From positions 1 through 47,865 of the forward strand of contig NZ_QNVJ01000014.1 of NCBI RefSeq assembly GCF_003350345.1: DNA of 47,865 bases. Direction: 5' to 3'. Source of the DNA: Alkalilacustris brevis (GTDB taxonomy: Bacteria > Pseudomonadota > Alphaproteobacteria > Rhodobacterales > Rhodobacteraceae). Below are positions 36,489 through 44,858 of the stretch, in pieces (the first letter of the stretch is position 1; each line of letters starts with the position of its first letter). The notes under the pieces are model-generated. The model was not told where the DNA came from. It did no database searches and saw only the letters and a list, made by a program, of their open reading frames with translations. Made by a program: the position numbers and the translations under genes.

Positions 36489-37486
36489 AGCCCCTCCCTC
36501 CGCGTGCGCCAGATCAGATGCAGGAAAAGCGGCGCGCCGACAATGGCAGTCAGCACGCCCAGCTTGAGGTCGCGCTCGGGCGCGATCAGCCGCACGGCGA
36601 TATCAGCCGCCAGCACCATCGCCGCGCCGCCCAGCATCGACGCCCATAGCAGCCGCGAGGGCTGCGCCCCCACCAGCGGGCGCAACAGATGCGGCACCAC
36701 CAGCCCGACAAAGCCGATCGCGCCTGCCACCGCCGTGGCCGCCCCCACGCCCGCCGCCACGCCCAGCACCAGCACCAGCCGCAGCCGCGCCAGCCCGATG
36801 CCCAGCGCTGCCGCCGCATCCTCGCCCAGGGTCAGCGCATCAAGGCCCCGGCCCAGCGCCAGCAACATCACCCCGCCCAGCGCCACGAAAGGCGCCGCCA
36901 GCCAGACATGCAGGAACGAGCGATCTGCCAGCGACCCCATCATCCAGAAAACCATCTCGGTCGCCGCGAACGGGTTGGGCGAGAGATTCAGCACCAGCGA
37001 CACCAGCGCCCCCGCCAGCGCCGAAATCGCGATGCCGGCCAGGATCAGCGTGAACGCCCCGCCCCCCGGCCCCGCCAGCAACAAGAGCACCAGCACCGCC
37101 AGCACCGCGCCGCCCAGCGCCATCAACGGCAGCGCCAGCGCGAAGGCCGCCGCCAGCCCGGTCTGCAGCGCCAACACCGCGCCCAGCGCCGCCGATCCCG
37201 ACACCCCGATCAACCCCGGCTCGGCCAGCGGATTGCGCAGATACCCCTGTAACGCCGCCCCCGAAAGCCCCAGCGTCGCCCCCACCAGCACCGCGAGAGA
37301 CGCGCGCGGCAGGCGAATTTCGCGCATCACCAGCGTTTCCGCCGCGCCCGCCTCGCCACCCAGCAGGGCCGCGGCGCTCTGGCCCGGCGTCAACCCCGCC
37401 GGCCCGAAGGCCATCGACAGCACGAACAGCACCAGCACCAGCGCCCCCAGCAGCGCCATCAGCAACGGAAAGCGCAGCGCGGTCAT
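36485..37486 (-). CDS. btuC: Cobalamin ABC transporter permease (FecCD family)
   Basis: A 333-residue, highly hydrophobic protein with about ten membrane helices. The family marks are RLPRASLAVLVGATLGLSGAALQGYLRNPLAEPGLIGVSGSA in shortened form (RLPR, GAALQG, RNPLAEPGLIG) and a C-terminal block GFVGLVVPHLLRPLVG followed by LIAPERDLKLGVLTAIVGAPLFL. These match the BtuC/FecCD permeases of siderophore, haem and B12 importers. It overlaps btuF and btuD genes by 4 bases each. Confidence 0.93.
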   Translation of the reverse strand: MTALRFPLLMALLGALVLVLFVLSMAFGPAGLTPGQSAAALLGGEAGAAETLVMREIRLPRASLAVLVGATLGLSGAALQGYLRNPLAEPGLIGVSGSAALGAVLALQTGLAAAFALALPLMALGGAVLAVLVLLLLAGPGGGAFTLILAGIAISALAGALVSLVLNLSPNPFAATEMVFWMMGSLADRSFLHVWLAAPFVALGGVMLLALGRGLDALTLGEDAAAALGIGLARLRLVLVLGVAAGVGAATAVAGAIGFVGLVVPHLLRPLVGAQPSRLLWASMLGGAAMVLAADIAVRLIAPERDLKLGVLTAIVGAPLFLHLIWRTRREGL

Positions 37487-38355
37487 GGCAGGGCCTCGCG
37501 TGCGGCGCGCAGCCGGGCGATGGCGCGCAGCACATAGGGCGTGCCGCAGACCCAGTCGGCGTCGCTAAGCGGCAAGAGTGCGCGCGTATCGGTAAAGCTG
37601 CGCAGCGCCGGATGGTCCAGCACCGCCTCGGCGCGCGAGCTGCCGCCGTAGCGTGTGCCGGTTATCACCGCATCGGGCGCCAGCATGATGAGTTGTTCCA
37701 GCGGCAAGGTGCCGCCATAAGCCAGCCCGGCCTCGGCGGCGGCATTGACAAAGCCCGCGCTGCGCAGGATCGCACCGGCCAGCGTGGCCTCGCCCGACGA
37801 CCAGCTGTTGGCCGAATAAAGCACTGCGCGCGGCGGGTCGTCAGGCGCATCGGCGCGCAGGGCCGCCAATTCAGCGTCGAACGCGGCCAGAATAGCCTCG
37901 GCGGCGTCTTCGCGCCCCAGCAGCGCGCCGACGCGCAGGATGTCCGCGCGGATGCCATCGAAATCGCGGGTCGGGGTGAACTCGGCCACCGGCACGCCAA
38001 GGCGGCGCAACATTGCCGTGGCGTGATGGGTGGTATAGCTGCCCGCCAGCACCAGATCGGGGTTCAGGCGAAACACGTCCTCCGCCCCGCCGGGGGTAGT
38101 GGCATAGCCCTCGGCCTCGACGCTCATGGCCGACGCATGCGGGTCGCGCGCCAGCCGCGACACCGCTACCAACTGTCCCGGCGCGGCCAGCAGCATCGCC
38201 AACTGGTCGGTGCAGACATTGAGCGACACCACCCGCTGTGGCGGCGCGTCCCGAGCGCCGGCAAGCGCGGCGCAAGCCAGCCAGGGCGCCAGCAGCAGCC
38301 CGCCCAGCCAATGCCGGGCGCCGGTTGCTGCCGCTATGCCTGCCCGTGCCCGCAT
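37483..38355 (-). CDS. btuF: Periplasmic cobalamin/iron-type ABC binding protein
   Basis: 290 residues. An N-terminal signal-like segment (HWLGGLLLAPWLACAALAGA) precedes the binding-protein fold: PQRVVSLNVCTDQLAMLLAAPGQLVAVS, DVFRLNPDLVLAGSYTTH, FTPTRDFDGIRADILRVGALLG and ITGTRYGGSS. It captures ligand in the periplasm for the BtuCD pair that follows. It lies 20 bases after btuB. Family members bind cobalamin or haem/siderophores; the riboswitch favours cobalamin. Confidence 0.88.
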   Translation of the reverse strand: MRARAGIAAATGARHWLGGLLLAPWLACAALAGARDAPPQRVVSLNVCTDQLAMLLAAPGQLVAVSRLARDPHASAMSVEAEGYATTPGGAEDVFRLNPDLVLAGSYTTHHATAMLRRLGVPVAEFTPTRDFDGIRADILRVGALLGREDAAEAILAAFDAELAALRADAPDDPPRAVLYSANSWSSGEATLAGAILRSAGFVNAAAEAGLAYGGTLPLEQLIMLAPDAVITGTRYGGSSRAEAVLDHPALRSFTDTRALLPLSDADWVCGTPYVLRAIARLRAAREALP

Positions 38356-38375
38356 CGCGCCCCACCTTTCCTTCG

Positions 38376-40229
38376 TCAGAACCGCGCCGCGACCCCGGCA
38401 TAGAATGCCCGGTCCGAAGTGCCATAGCCCGCGACCTGCTGATATTGCCGATTGAACAGGTTATCGACACGCAGCGTCAGATCGGCCTGCGGGGTGAGTT
38501 CGTAACGCAGGCTGACGTTGGCCACGGTGTAGTCGGGCAGCGGTCCGGTAATGCAACCCGGAGTGCAGATTGGCAAAGTATCGCGCCTATCAGCCACATG
38601 CTGCACCGTAAGCGTACCGTGCAGTCGCTCGGCGAGCTCGGCATCCAGGCTCAGCGACAGATCATGACGCGGCACGCGCGAAAGGCGTTGGCCGCTGCGC
38701 GTTCCCGCGGTGATTTCGGCATCAATATATGTGTATGCGCCGTGAAGCATGATGCGTTCGCCCAGCGGCAAGCTGCCAGCCAGTTCCAGTCCGCGGCGGC
38801 GCGTGCTTTCCACATTCTCAGGCGGAAAGCCATGAATCTCGTCATCGGTGCGCAGCACGAAAAGCGTTCCCGAAAGCCGCACGCCCCCGGCGAAGGCGTA
38901 TTCGGCACCAATTTCGGCGCTGCGGCTGGTTTCGGCCTCGAGGTCAGGGTTGCCGAAGGGGCCGAAGCGTTCACCCGATGCCGGCGCGCGATACCCGTTC
39001 GAAACGGCAGCCCGCAGTGTCAGCCCATCAGCAGGCCGCCACGCCATCGCCATCCGCCCGGTTGGGAAGGTGCCGAAGTCGGAATGGCGATCAACACGAC
39101 CGGTCACGGAAATATCAATCTCCGACGTCGCTGCCCACTGAGCCTCGGCGAAGATGCCCGCTATGGTTTCGCGGTAGCGCGGATAGCCCGTCCACGGGGC
39201 GACACCGCTTGTTGTCTCGCGACGGATGTCGGCACCCCATGACAGGGTCAGGTCCGGGCTGGTCTGCGCCGTGCCCTGATAGCTCGCGCCGATCCGCGTG
39301 CCTTTGAAGCGGTCGGGGGCGGTTCCGGCGCCAAGGTCACGGTCCTCGCGCCGGATACGATAGGCTGTGATGTCGAAGACATGGCTCACTGCGCCCGCCT
39401 CGACCTCGGCAAACAGCCTTGCGCCAAGCTCGCGGCGGCGTTCTTCAAACTCTTCATCAACGGGCCAGTCGTCGTAATCCGCGCGCGATCGCTGCGCAAA
39501 GCCCGAGAATCCCAGCGTCAGATCATCGGTCATCCGGTGCCGGGCCGAAAAACTCAGCCGCGTGGCCTCAAACCCGTCGGGCGCGCCGCCCTCGACAGCC
39601 GAAAAGCCGTCGCTGCGGAAATGGCTGGCGTTGAGGCTGACCTCGCCGCGCTCGCCGCGATTGGTGAAGCCGTAGCGCGTAGAGAGCGTGCCATAGCTGC
39701 CGCCCTCGATTCCGGCGCTCTGGCTGATGCCGGGGCCATCATTGCTACGGCTCGTGATGTTGATGACCCCGCCTACGGCCGAGCCACCATAAAGCGCCGA
39801 TTGCGACCCGCGCAGAACCTCGATCCGGCCCACATCGGCCGTGGTCAGCGTGCCGAAATTGACCGCGGATTCCGGCGACGAGGGATCATTGACAAGCACA
39901 CCGTCGATATAGACCGCAACATAGCGCTGGTGCGCGCCGCGCATCCGCAGCGCTGTGGACGATCCCGGCGGGCCAGTGCGTGCTACCGTGACCCCCGCCA
40001 TCCGGTTCAGGTAATCCGAAACCAGCACGTCGCCCGAGGCCGCGAGGTCTTCTTCGGTGACCACGGTGACGCTTGAGCCTGTGCGCTCAAGCCCCGTGGG
40101 GGTGAGGTTGGCGAAGACGGTGATCTCGTCCAGCGCGAAAGCCTGCTCCTGGGCCTGTGCCGCGCCAGTTGCAGCCAGCGGCAGGGCGACCAGGGCGATG
40201 ATGGATCGGGAAAGCCGGTTTTGTTTCAT
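38376..40229 (-). CDS. btuB: TonB-dependent vitamin B12 receptor
   Basis: 617 residues. Signal peptide (MKQNRLSRSIIALVALPLAATGAAQAQ), a TonB box in ALDEITVFAN, a plug domain (about 45-155: SSVTVVTEEDLAASG, YLNRMAGV, RGAHQRYVAVYIDGVLVND, RIEVLRGSQSALYGGSAVGGVINI), then a beta-barrel ending in a C-terminal Phe (FYAGVAARF). It is close to E. coli BtuB in size. The ATG at 40229 has GAGGGA about 10 bases upstream; an ATG six codons earlier is weaker. First gene of the nine-gene operon and preceded by a cobalamin riboswitch. Confidence 0.95.
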   Translation of the reverse strand: MKQNRLSRSIIALVALPLAATGAAQAQEQAFALDEITVFANLTPTGLERTGSSVTVVTEEDLAASGDVLVSDYLNRMAGVTVARTGPPGSSTALRMRGAHQRYVAVYIDGVLVNDPSSPESAVNFGTLTTADVGRIEVLRGSQSALYGGSAVGGVINITSRSNDGPGISQSAGIEGGSYGTLSTRYGFTNRGERGEVSLNASHFRSDGFSAVEGGAPDGFEATRLSFSARHRMTDDLTLGFSGFAQRSRADYDDWPVDEEFEERRRELGARLFAEVEAGAVSHVFDITAYRIRREDRDLGAGTAPDRFKGTRIGASYQGTAQTSPDLTLSWGADIRRETTSGVAPWTGYPRYRETIAGIFAEAQWAATSEIDISVTGRVDRHSDFGTFPTGRMAMAWRPADGLTLRAAVSNGYRAPASGERFGPFGNPDLEAETSRSAEIGAEYAFAGGVRLSGTLFVLRTDDEIHGFPPENVESTRRRGLELAGSLPLGERIMLHGAYTYIDAEITAGTRSGQRLSRVPRHDLSLSLDAELAERLHGTLTVQHVADRRDTLPICTPGCITGPLPDYTVANVSLRYELTPQADLTLRVDNLFNRQYQQVAGYGTSDRAFYAGVAARF

Positions 40230-40249
40230 GTTTTTGATGTCCCTCATGA

Positions 40250-40312
40250 GGTGCGCAGGCGCACCCTGGATCAAGATGTGGATGTCTTGCGGAGGGACGT
40301 TCCCACTCCGCA
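40250..40312 (-). promoter_or_regulatory. Riboswitch expression platform with two hairpins
   Basis: Between aptamer and btuB there are two stems. TGCGGAGGGA (40288-40297) pairs, with a bulge, with TCCCACTCCGCA (40301-40312). GGTGCGC (40250-40256) pairs with GCGCACC (40259-40265) immediately ahead of the RBS. Neither is followed by a T tract in the transcript, so control of ribosome access is more likely than termination (inference). Confidence 0.45.
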
Positions 40313-40384
40313 GACGGCGCTTCTCGTCACCGCTGCGGCTCGACCGCTCCCATGGCGCGCCCCGCGCCCGGGTAGGGTGATCAT

Positions 40385-40569
40385 TCCGGCAGGTCTCCTG
40401 GCTTGCGGGTCGTCGCGGTTGCCTCGCCTTCCCGACCAGGTGGTCAGTGGCATATGGAGGCACCGCTCGCCGCTCACAGTTGCGGGGGCAGCTCCGGCTT
40501 CGGCCCTTGCGGGCCACACCGGATTCCCTTTTCACCATCACCCGAAAGCGATGGACCGGAATGCTCACC
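40385..40569 (-). ncRNA. Cobalamin (B12) riboswitch
   Basis: Read on the minus strand it carries the conserved elements in order: GGGAATCCGGTG, a P4-type stem with GCCCGCAAGGGC, GCCGGAGCTGCCCCCGCAAC, TGTGAGC, the B12-box core ATGCCACTG, GGGAAGG and the 3' segment CAAGCCAGGAGACCTGCC. These are the hallmarks of the adenosylcobalamin-class aptamer. It should repress the downstream btuB operon when cobalamin is plentiful. Confidence 0.96.
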
Positions 40570-40570
40570 G

Positions 40571-40598
40571 CCTAGATCATTCGCAAGCCGCGCGTCAA
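40571..40598 (-). promoter_or_regulatory. Promoter of the B12 operon
   Basis: On the minus strand TTGACG (40598-40593), a 16-base spacer and TCTAGG (40576-40571) sit directly upstream of the riboswitch 5' end, which puts the transcription start at about the first base of the aptamer. Confidence 0.55.
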
Positions 40599-40859
40599 GA
40601 GAATTGCGGCACGCAACCGCAGCTGCGGAATTGACAACCGCGCCCCCCGCACCTAATCCGGGGCCAGCCCCCATCCCGGCGGGGCGCCTCAACCGGAAGC
40701 GACATGGACGAGAGTTCAAGTCGGGGTCAACTGGCCGACCCCGCACCCGAAATCGGCGACCCGTGCGCCATGACAGCCACGACATCGCGGCGTGGCGGAC
40801 AAGTGGCCTGAACAGGTCGCTCCCCGCCCCGTCCGCATCTGACGGACAGGAGACAGGGG
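40599..40859. other. Non-coding gap and mgtE leader
   Basis: No gene is supported here. It contains a candidate plus-strand promoter (TTGACA 40631-40636, 17-base spacer, weak TAATCC 40654-40659), which would give mgtE a leader of about 195 bases. A small stem GTCCG...CGGAC lies just before the mgtE RBS (AGGAGACAGGGG). I do not recognise the M-box or another magnesium riboswitch. Confidence 0.4.
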
Positions 40860-42263
40860 ATGACCAAACCCACCTCGCTTGCCGATTTCCGCTTCGACCC
40901 GGATGCCGAGCACGACTACATCGACGCGGCCTTTGTCGCGCTGGAGATCACCCGGCTTCTGCGTGAGGGTGACACGGACTCCGTGCGCGAATTCCTCATC
41001 ACGCAGGAACTGGCCGATGTCGCCGCCTATCTCGAAGAACTCGACGTCGACGAGGCGCTGACCGCCACGCGCCTGCTGCCCCTGCACGACCAGGCCGAAC
41101 TTATCGGCTATCTCAAGCCGTCTTCGCAACTTGTCGTGGCCACCCAGATGCGCCGGCGCGAACTGGCCGCGCTGATGTCGGCCATGAGCCATGACGAACG
41201 CGCCGACCTGTTCAAGCAGCTCGACGAAGAGGCACAGGAGGCGCTCTTGCCGGCGCTGTCCAAGGCCGAGCGCGACGACCTGCGGCGCCTCGCCTCCTAC
41301 GAGGAATGGACCGTGGGGTCGGTGATGACCTCGGACTACGCCACGCTCAAGCCCGAGATGAGCGCGAGCGAGGCCCTGGAGGCCCTGCGTGCCCAGGCGC
41401 TCGAGGCCGAAACCGTCTACACCGCCTATATCGTCGATGATGACCGGCACCTTATCGGGGTGCTCGACCTGCGCGACCTGCTGATTGCCCGCCGTCGCCA
41501 GCGCGTCGATTCGATCATGGACACCGAGCCGGTCTGGATCCGCGCCGACGCCGAACAGGAAGAGGCCGCGCGCATGATCGCCCGCTACGACCTGATCGCG
41601 CTTCCGGTCCTCGACACGGACGACCGCCTGGTAGGCATCGTCACCGCCGATGACGCCATGGACGTCGCCGCCGACGAAGTGACGGAAGATTTCCACAAGG
41701 GCTCGCTCGTCAGCCCGCTTGAGACATCGGTCGCCGAGGCCACGATCAGCGTGCTCTACAAGGCGCGAATCTACTGGCTGGTGCTGCTGGTCTTCGGCAA
41801 CATCTTCTCCGGCGCCGGCATCGCCTATTTCGAGGAAATCATCTCAGCGCATCTGTCGCTTCTGTTCTTCCTGCCGCTGCTGATCGCCTCGGGCGGCAAT
41901 GCAGGCACCCAGTCAGCCACGCTGATGGTGCGCGCGCTGGCCACCGACGATGTGCGCCCCTCGGATTTCGGGCGGCTTCTGGCGCGAGAGCTTGCAATCG
42001 CGCTGGCGCTTGGGGTGACGATGGCGCTGGCAGTCTCGGTGATCGGCATCTGGCGCGGCGGGGTCGAGATCGCCGTAGTGGTGGCGCTGGCGATGACCGC
42101 GATCGTGCTGATGGGGTCGCTGATGGGCATGTCTCTGCCGTTCATCTTTGCCCGGTTCAACCGTGACCCGGCGGCGGCTTCGGGGCCGCTGGTGACATCC
42201 ATGGCGGATATTCTCGGGGTGCTGACCTATTTCGGCATTGCCTCGGTGCTGCTTGATATCTGA
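40860..42263 (+). CDS. mgtE: Magnesium transporter MgtE
   Basis: 467 residues. A cytoplasmic N domain (about 20-135) is followed by tandem CBS domains (about 140-265: SVMTSDYATLKPEMSASEALEAL; YIVDDDRHLIGVLDLRDLL; MIARYDLIALPVLDTDDRLVGIVTADDA) that act as a Mg2+ sensor in the family. Five membrane helices follow, including the pore motif SGGNAGTQSATLMVRALA. A good RBS AGGAG precedes the ATG. Normal length. It is divergent from the B12 operon and followed by a hairpin/repeat element. Confidence 0.96.
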   Translation: MTKPTSLADFRFDPDAEHDYIDAAFVALEITRLLREGDTDSVREFLITQELADVAAYLEELDVDEALTATRLLPLHDQAELIGYLKPSSQLVVATQMRRRELAALMSAMSHDERADLFKQLDEEAQEALLPALSKAERDDLRRLASYEEWTVGSVMTSDYATLKPEMSASEALEALRAQALEAETVYTAYIVDDDRHLIGVLDLRDLLIARRRQRVDSIMDTEPVWIRADAEQEEAARMIARYDLIALPVLDTDDRLVGIVTADDAMDVAADEVTEDFHKGSLVSPLETSVAEATISVLYKARIYWLVLLVFGNIFSGAGIAYFEEIISAHLSLLFFLPLLIASGGNAGTQSATLMVRALATDDVRPSDFGRLLARELAIALALGVTMALAVSVIGIWRGGVEIAVVVALAMTAIVLMGSLMGMSLPFIFARFNRDPAAASGPLVTSMADILGVLTYFGIASVLLDI

Positions 42264-42286
42264 CAGACATGGCCCCCCTACGCCCT

Positions 42287-42338
42287 TCTTCTTGGAAGAA
42301 AATATCCTCGGGGGGCGCGGGGGGCAGACAGCCCCCCG
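42287..42338 (+). repeat. Dispersed repeat copy B with GC-rich hairpin, likely mgtE terminator
   Basis: The TCTTCTTGGAAG/AAAATATCCTCG unit (42287-42310) matches 25697-25719 with about one base added and one changed. It is followed by a G/C hairpin: CGGGGGGC (42318-42325) pairs with GCCCCCCG (42331-42338). TTCTT-GG-AAGAA inside the unit is itself a small palindrome. Located 23 bases after mgtE, so the hairpin may end that transcript. Confidence 0.65.
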
Positions 42339-42416
42339 CCGCAGGCTTGCATTCGGGGGGCTTTGTGCTACGCCCTGAGCCCCGAAACGGACGCAATGTC
42401 AGGGGCGCGCAGGCAG

Positions 42417-43499
42417 ATGGACGATATCGCATCAATTCGCAGCAGATATCTTGAACAGGTCGCTCAGGCCGACAGCCCCGACGCACTGGAATCGGTGCGG
42501 CTGGCCGCGCTTGGCAAGAAGGGCGAAATCAGCCTGAAAATGCGCGAGCTGGGCAAGATGACGCCAGAGGAGCGCCAGCAGGCCGGCCCAGCGCTCAATG
42601 CCCTCAAGACCGAGATCGACGCCGCCCTGCGCGCCCGCAAGGCCGCGCTGGAAGATGCCGCACTGGATGAACGCCTGAAAGGCGAATGGCTCGATGTCAC
42701 CCTGCCCGCGCGCCCGCGGCGCATGGGCACGATCCACCCGGTCAGCCAGGTGATGGACGAGTTGACCGCGATCTTTGCCGATATGGGCTTTTCTGTTGCC
42801 GAAGGCCCGCAGGTGGAAAGCGACTGGTACAATTTCGACGCGCTCAACATCCCGCCCGAACACCCAGCGCGCCAGGAACACGACACATTCTTCATGCACC
42901 GCCGCGAGGGCGACAACACGCCGCCGCATGTGCTGCGCACCCATACCAGCCCGGTGCAGATCCGCGCGATGCAAGACCAGGGCGCGCCGCTGCGCGTGAT
43001 CGCCCCGGGCCGCGTCTATCGCATGGACATGGACCAGACCCACACGCCGATGTTTCACCAGGTCGAGGGGCTGGCGATCGACCGCGACATTTCCATGGCC
43101 AACCTCAAATGGACGCTGGAGGAATTCTGCCGCGCCTTTTTCGAGGTCGATCATGTGGAGCTGCGCTTCCGCGCCTCGCATTTTCCGTTCACCGAACCCT
43201 CGGCCGAGGTCGACATCCGCTGCTCGTGGCAGGGCGGGCAACTCAAGATCGGCGAAGGCGACGACTGGATGGAGATCCTGGGCTCGGGCATGGTGCACCC
43301 CAAGGTGCTTCAGGCCGGCGGGATCGACCCGAACGAATGGCAGGGCTTTGCCTTTGGCGTGGGGATCGACCGGATCGCCATGCTGAAATACGGCATCCCC
43401 GACCTGCGCACCTTCTTTGAAGGCGACCTGCGCTGGCTGCGCCACTACGGCTTCAGCGCGCTTTCGGTGCCAACGCTCGCCGGCGGGCTGAGCGGTTGA
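42417..43499 (+). CDS. pheS: Phenylalanyl-tRNA synthetase alpha subunit
   Basis: A 360-residue catalytic subunit of the alpha2beta2 enzyme. An N-terminal tRNA-binding coiled coil (about 1-90) precedes the class II core: motif 1 region [19 protein letters not shown], motif 2 [21 protein letters not shown] and motif 3 [20 protein letters not shown]. The start [14 protein letters not shown] is the normal PheS N-terminus; an in-frame ATG at 42396 would add seven residues. The beta-subunit gene pheT does not follow within the window; the next gene is on the other strand. Confidence 0.96.
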   Translation: MDDIASIRSRYLEQVAQADSPDALESVRLAALGKKGEISLKMRELGKMTPEERQQAGPALNALKTEIDAALRARKAALEDAALDERLKGEWLDVTLPARPRRMGTIHPVSQVMDELTAIFADMGFSVAEGPQVESDWYNFDALNIPPEHPARQEHDTFFMHRREGDNTPPHVLRTHTSPVQIRAMQDQGAPLRVIAPGRVYRMDMDQTHTPMFHQVEGLAIDRDISMANLKWTLEEFCRAFFEVDHVELRFRASHFPFTEPSAEVDIRCSWQGGQLKIGEGDDWMEILGSGMVHPKVLQAGGIDPNEWQGFAFGVGIDRIAMLKYGIPDLRTFFEGDLRWLRHYGFSALSVPTLAGGLSG

Positions 43500-43511
43500 A
43501 CCGATCGGGTG

Positions 43512-43540
43512 GGGCGATCGTGCCGGAAGCGTAATCGCCC
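43512..43540. terminator. Weak hairpin between pheS and transglycosylase
   Basis: GGGCGAT (43512-43518) pairs with ATCGCCC (43534-43540) around a 15-base loop, with no T tract. It is a possible weak terminator between convergent genes. Confidence 0.3.
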
Positions 43541-43602
43541 AAGCCAGGGAAGAATCGCGCGACGCGCCCGAATGTCGCCCGGTTCACGTTCGGGTGCCCA
43601 CT

Positions 43603-44778
43603 TCAAAGCCGGTTCAAAAGCGCCCGCGTCGGCCATGCATCCGCAGGCAAGCCCAGTTCCTGTTGCACGGCCTGCACGCTGGCGCGGGTACGCGCGCCCA
43701 GAATGCCATCAACTCCGCCCACTCCGTGACCGCGCGCCTCAAGCCGGCGCTGCAACTCGCGCATCTCGTCGGGGTTCAGGCCTGGGTCGGGGTTGCCCGG
43801 ATCGAACACCGGCGCGCCTTCAAGCCGGGTCGCGAAATAGGCCGTCGTGACCACATAGACAAAACTTTGGTTCCACTCGAACAGCACATGGAAATTGGGA
43901 AACACCATGAAGGCCGGGCCGTGGCGCCCCTGCGGCACCAACACCCAGGCGCGCGTCTCGCCGGCGGGCAAGCTGCCGTGGCGCGGCTCCACACCCAGCG
44001 CAACCCAGTCGGCCACGGTCAACTCGCTGCGCAACCCGGTGAGCGACCAGTCCAGCGTATCGGGCAAGGTGACTTCATGCAGCCACGGCGCACCCGCGCG
44101 CCAGCCGAGATTGCGCAGCAGGTTCGCCCCTGACAGCAGCGCATCTGGCACAGACCCTTTCAGGTCAACCCGCCCGTCGCCGTCGCCATCGACGCCGCTT
44201 TCCAGAATATCGGCGGGCAGCATCTGCACCTGCCCGATCTCGCCCGCCCAGGCGCCGCTGGTCCTGGCCGGGTCGAACTGGCCGCGCGCGTAAAGCTCAA
44301 TGGCGGCCAGAACCTGCGGGCGAAACAGTTCAGGCCGGCGGCAATCATGGGCCAGCGTCACCAGTGCGTTGGCAGTGTTGTAGTCACCCTGAAAGGCGCC
44401 GAAATCCGTCTCGAATGCCCAGAATGCCAGCAGGATGCCCGGCGGAACCCCGTAATCACGACGCGCGCGCTCAAGCGTTTCCCGGTGCACTTCGCCGTTG
44501 CGCCGCCCATGCTGCAAACGGTGCTGGCTGATCAGCCGTCGGGCAAAATCGGTGAACTCGGTGCGAAAGATCCCCTGCGCACGGTCGGCCCGCAGCACGG
44601 CGGGATCAGGACGGACCGGTTGAAAGAAGCTCGCGACCGTCGCGGGGGGCTGGCCGGCAGCGACGGCCTCGGCGGCCAGGTCATCGACGAAGGCGCCAAA
44701 ATCGCCACCGCAAGGGGCCGAGGCAGCGGCCTGCGTGATCGCGATCGTTAAAGCCGCGGCAAGAAACGGGGCGCGCAT
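43603..44778 (-). CDS. MltB-like lytic murein transglycosylase with peptidoglycan-binding domain
   Basis: 391 residues. A Sec signal peptide (MRAPFLAAALTIAITQAAASA) precedes an SLT_2/MltB-type catalytic domain (about 25-320): PPGILLAFWAFETDFGAFQGDYNT contains the catalytic Glu (AFETDFG), followed by GEIGQVQMLPADILESGVDGDGDGRVDL and LRNLGW. A C-terminal PG_binding_1 domain (about 330-391) has MRELQRRLEARGHGVGGVDGILG. The enzyme cleaves glycan strands, leaving 1,6-anhydroMurNAc ends. There is no lipobox, so it is soluble periplasmic. The start has GGAGG five bases upstream. Confidence 0.92.
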   Translation of the reverse strand: MRAPFLAAALTIAITQAAASAPCGGDFGAFVDDLAAEAVAAGQPPATVASFFQPVRPDPAVLRADRAQGIFRTEFTDFARRLISQHRLQHGRRNGEVHRETLERARRDYGVPPGILLAFWAFETDFGAFQGDYNTANALVTLAHDCRRPELFRPQVLAAIELYARGQFDPARTSGAWAGEIGQVQMLPADILESGVDGDGDGRVDLKGSVPDALLSGANLLRNLGWRAGAPWLHEVTLPDTLDWSLTGLRSELTVADWVALGVEPRHGSLPAGETRAWVLVPQGRHGPAFMVFPNFHVLFEWNQSFVYVVTTAYFATRLEGAPVFDPGNPDPGLNPDEMRELQRRLEARGHGVGGVDGILGARTRASVQAVQQELGLPADAWPTRALLNRL

Positions 44779-44858
44779 GAAAACCTCCGGACCAATTACC
44801 ACGAAAGCTTAGCAATGCGCGCCCCGATGACCAAATCACGAACCCCGCAGCCGATGCG

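Noticed and set aside
35772-37568. Long open frame (598 codons) on the plus strand
   Set aside because: It runs antisense to btuD and btuC. The translation is low-complexity Ala/Pro/Ser/Arg without a recognisable domain.
40599-40859. Magnesium riboswitch (M-box) before mgtE
   Set aside because: The leader is long enough, but none of the conserved M-box sequence blocks could be found.
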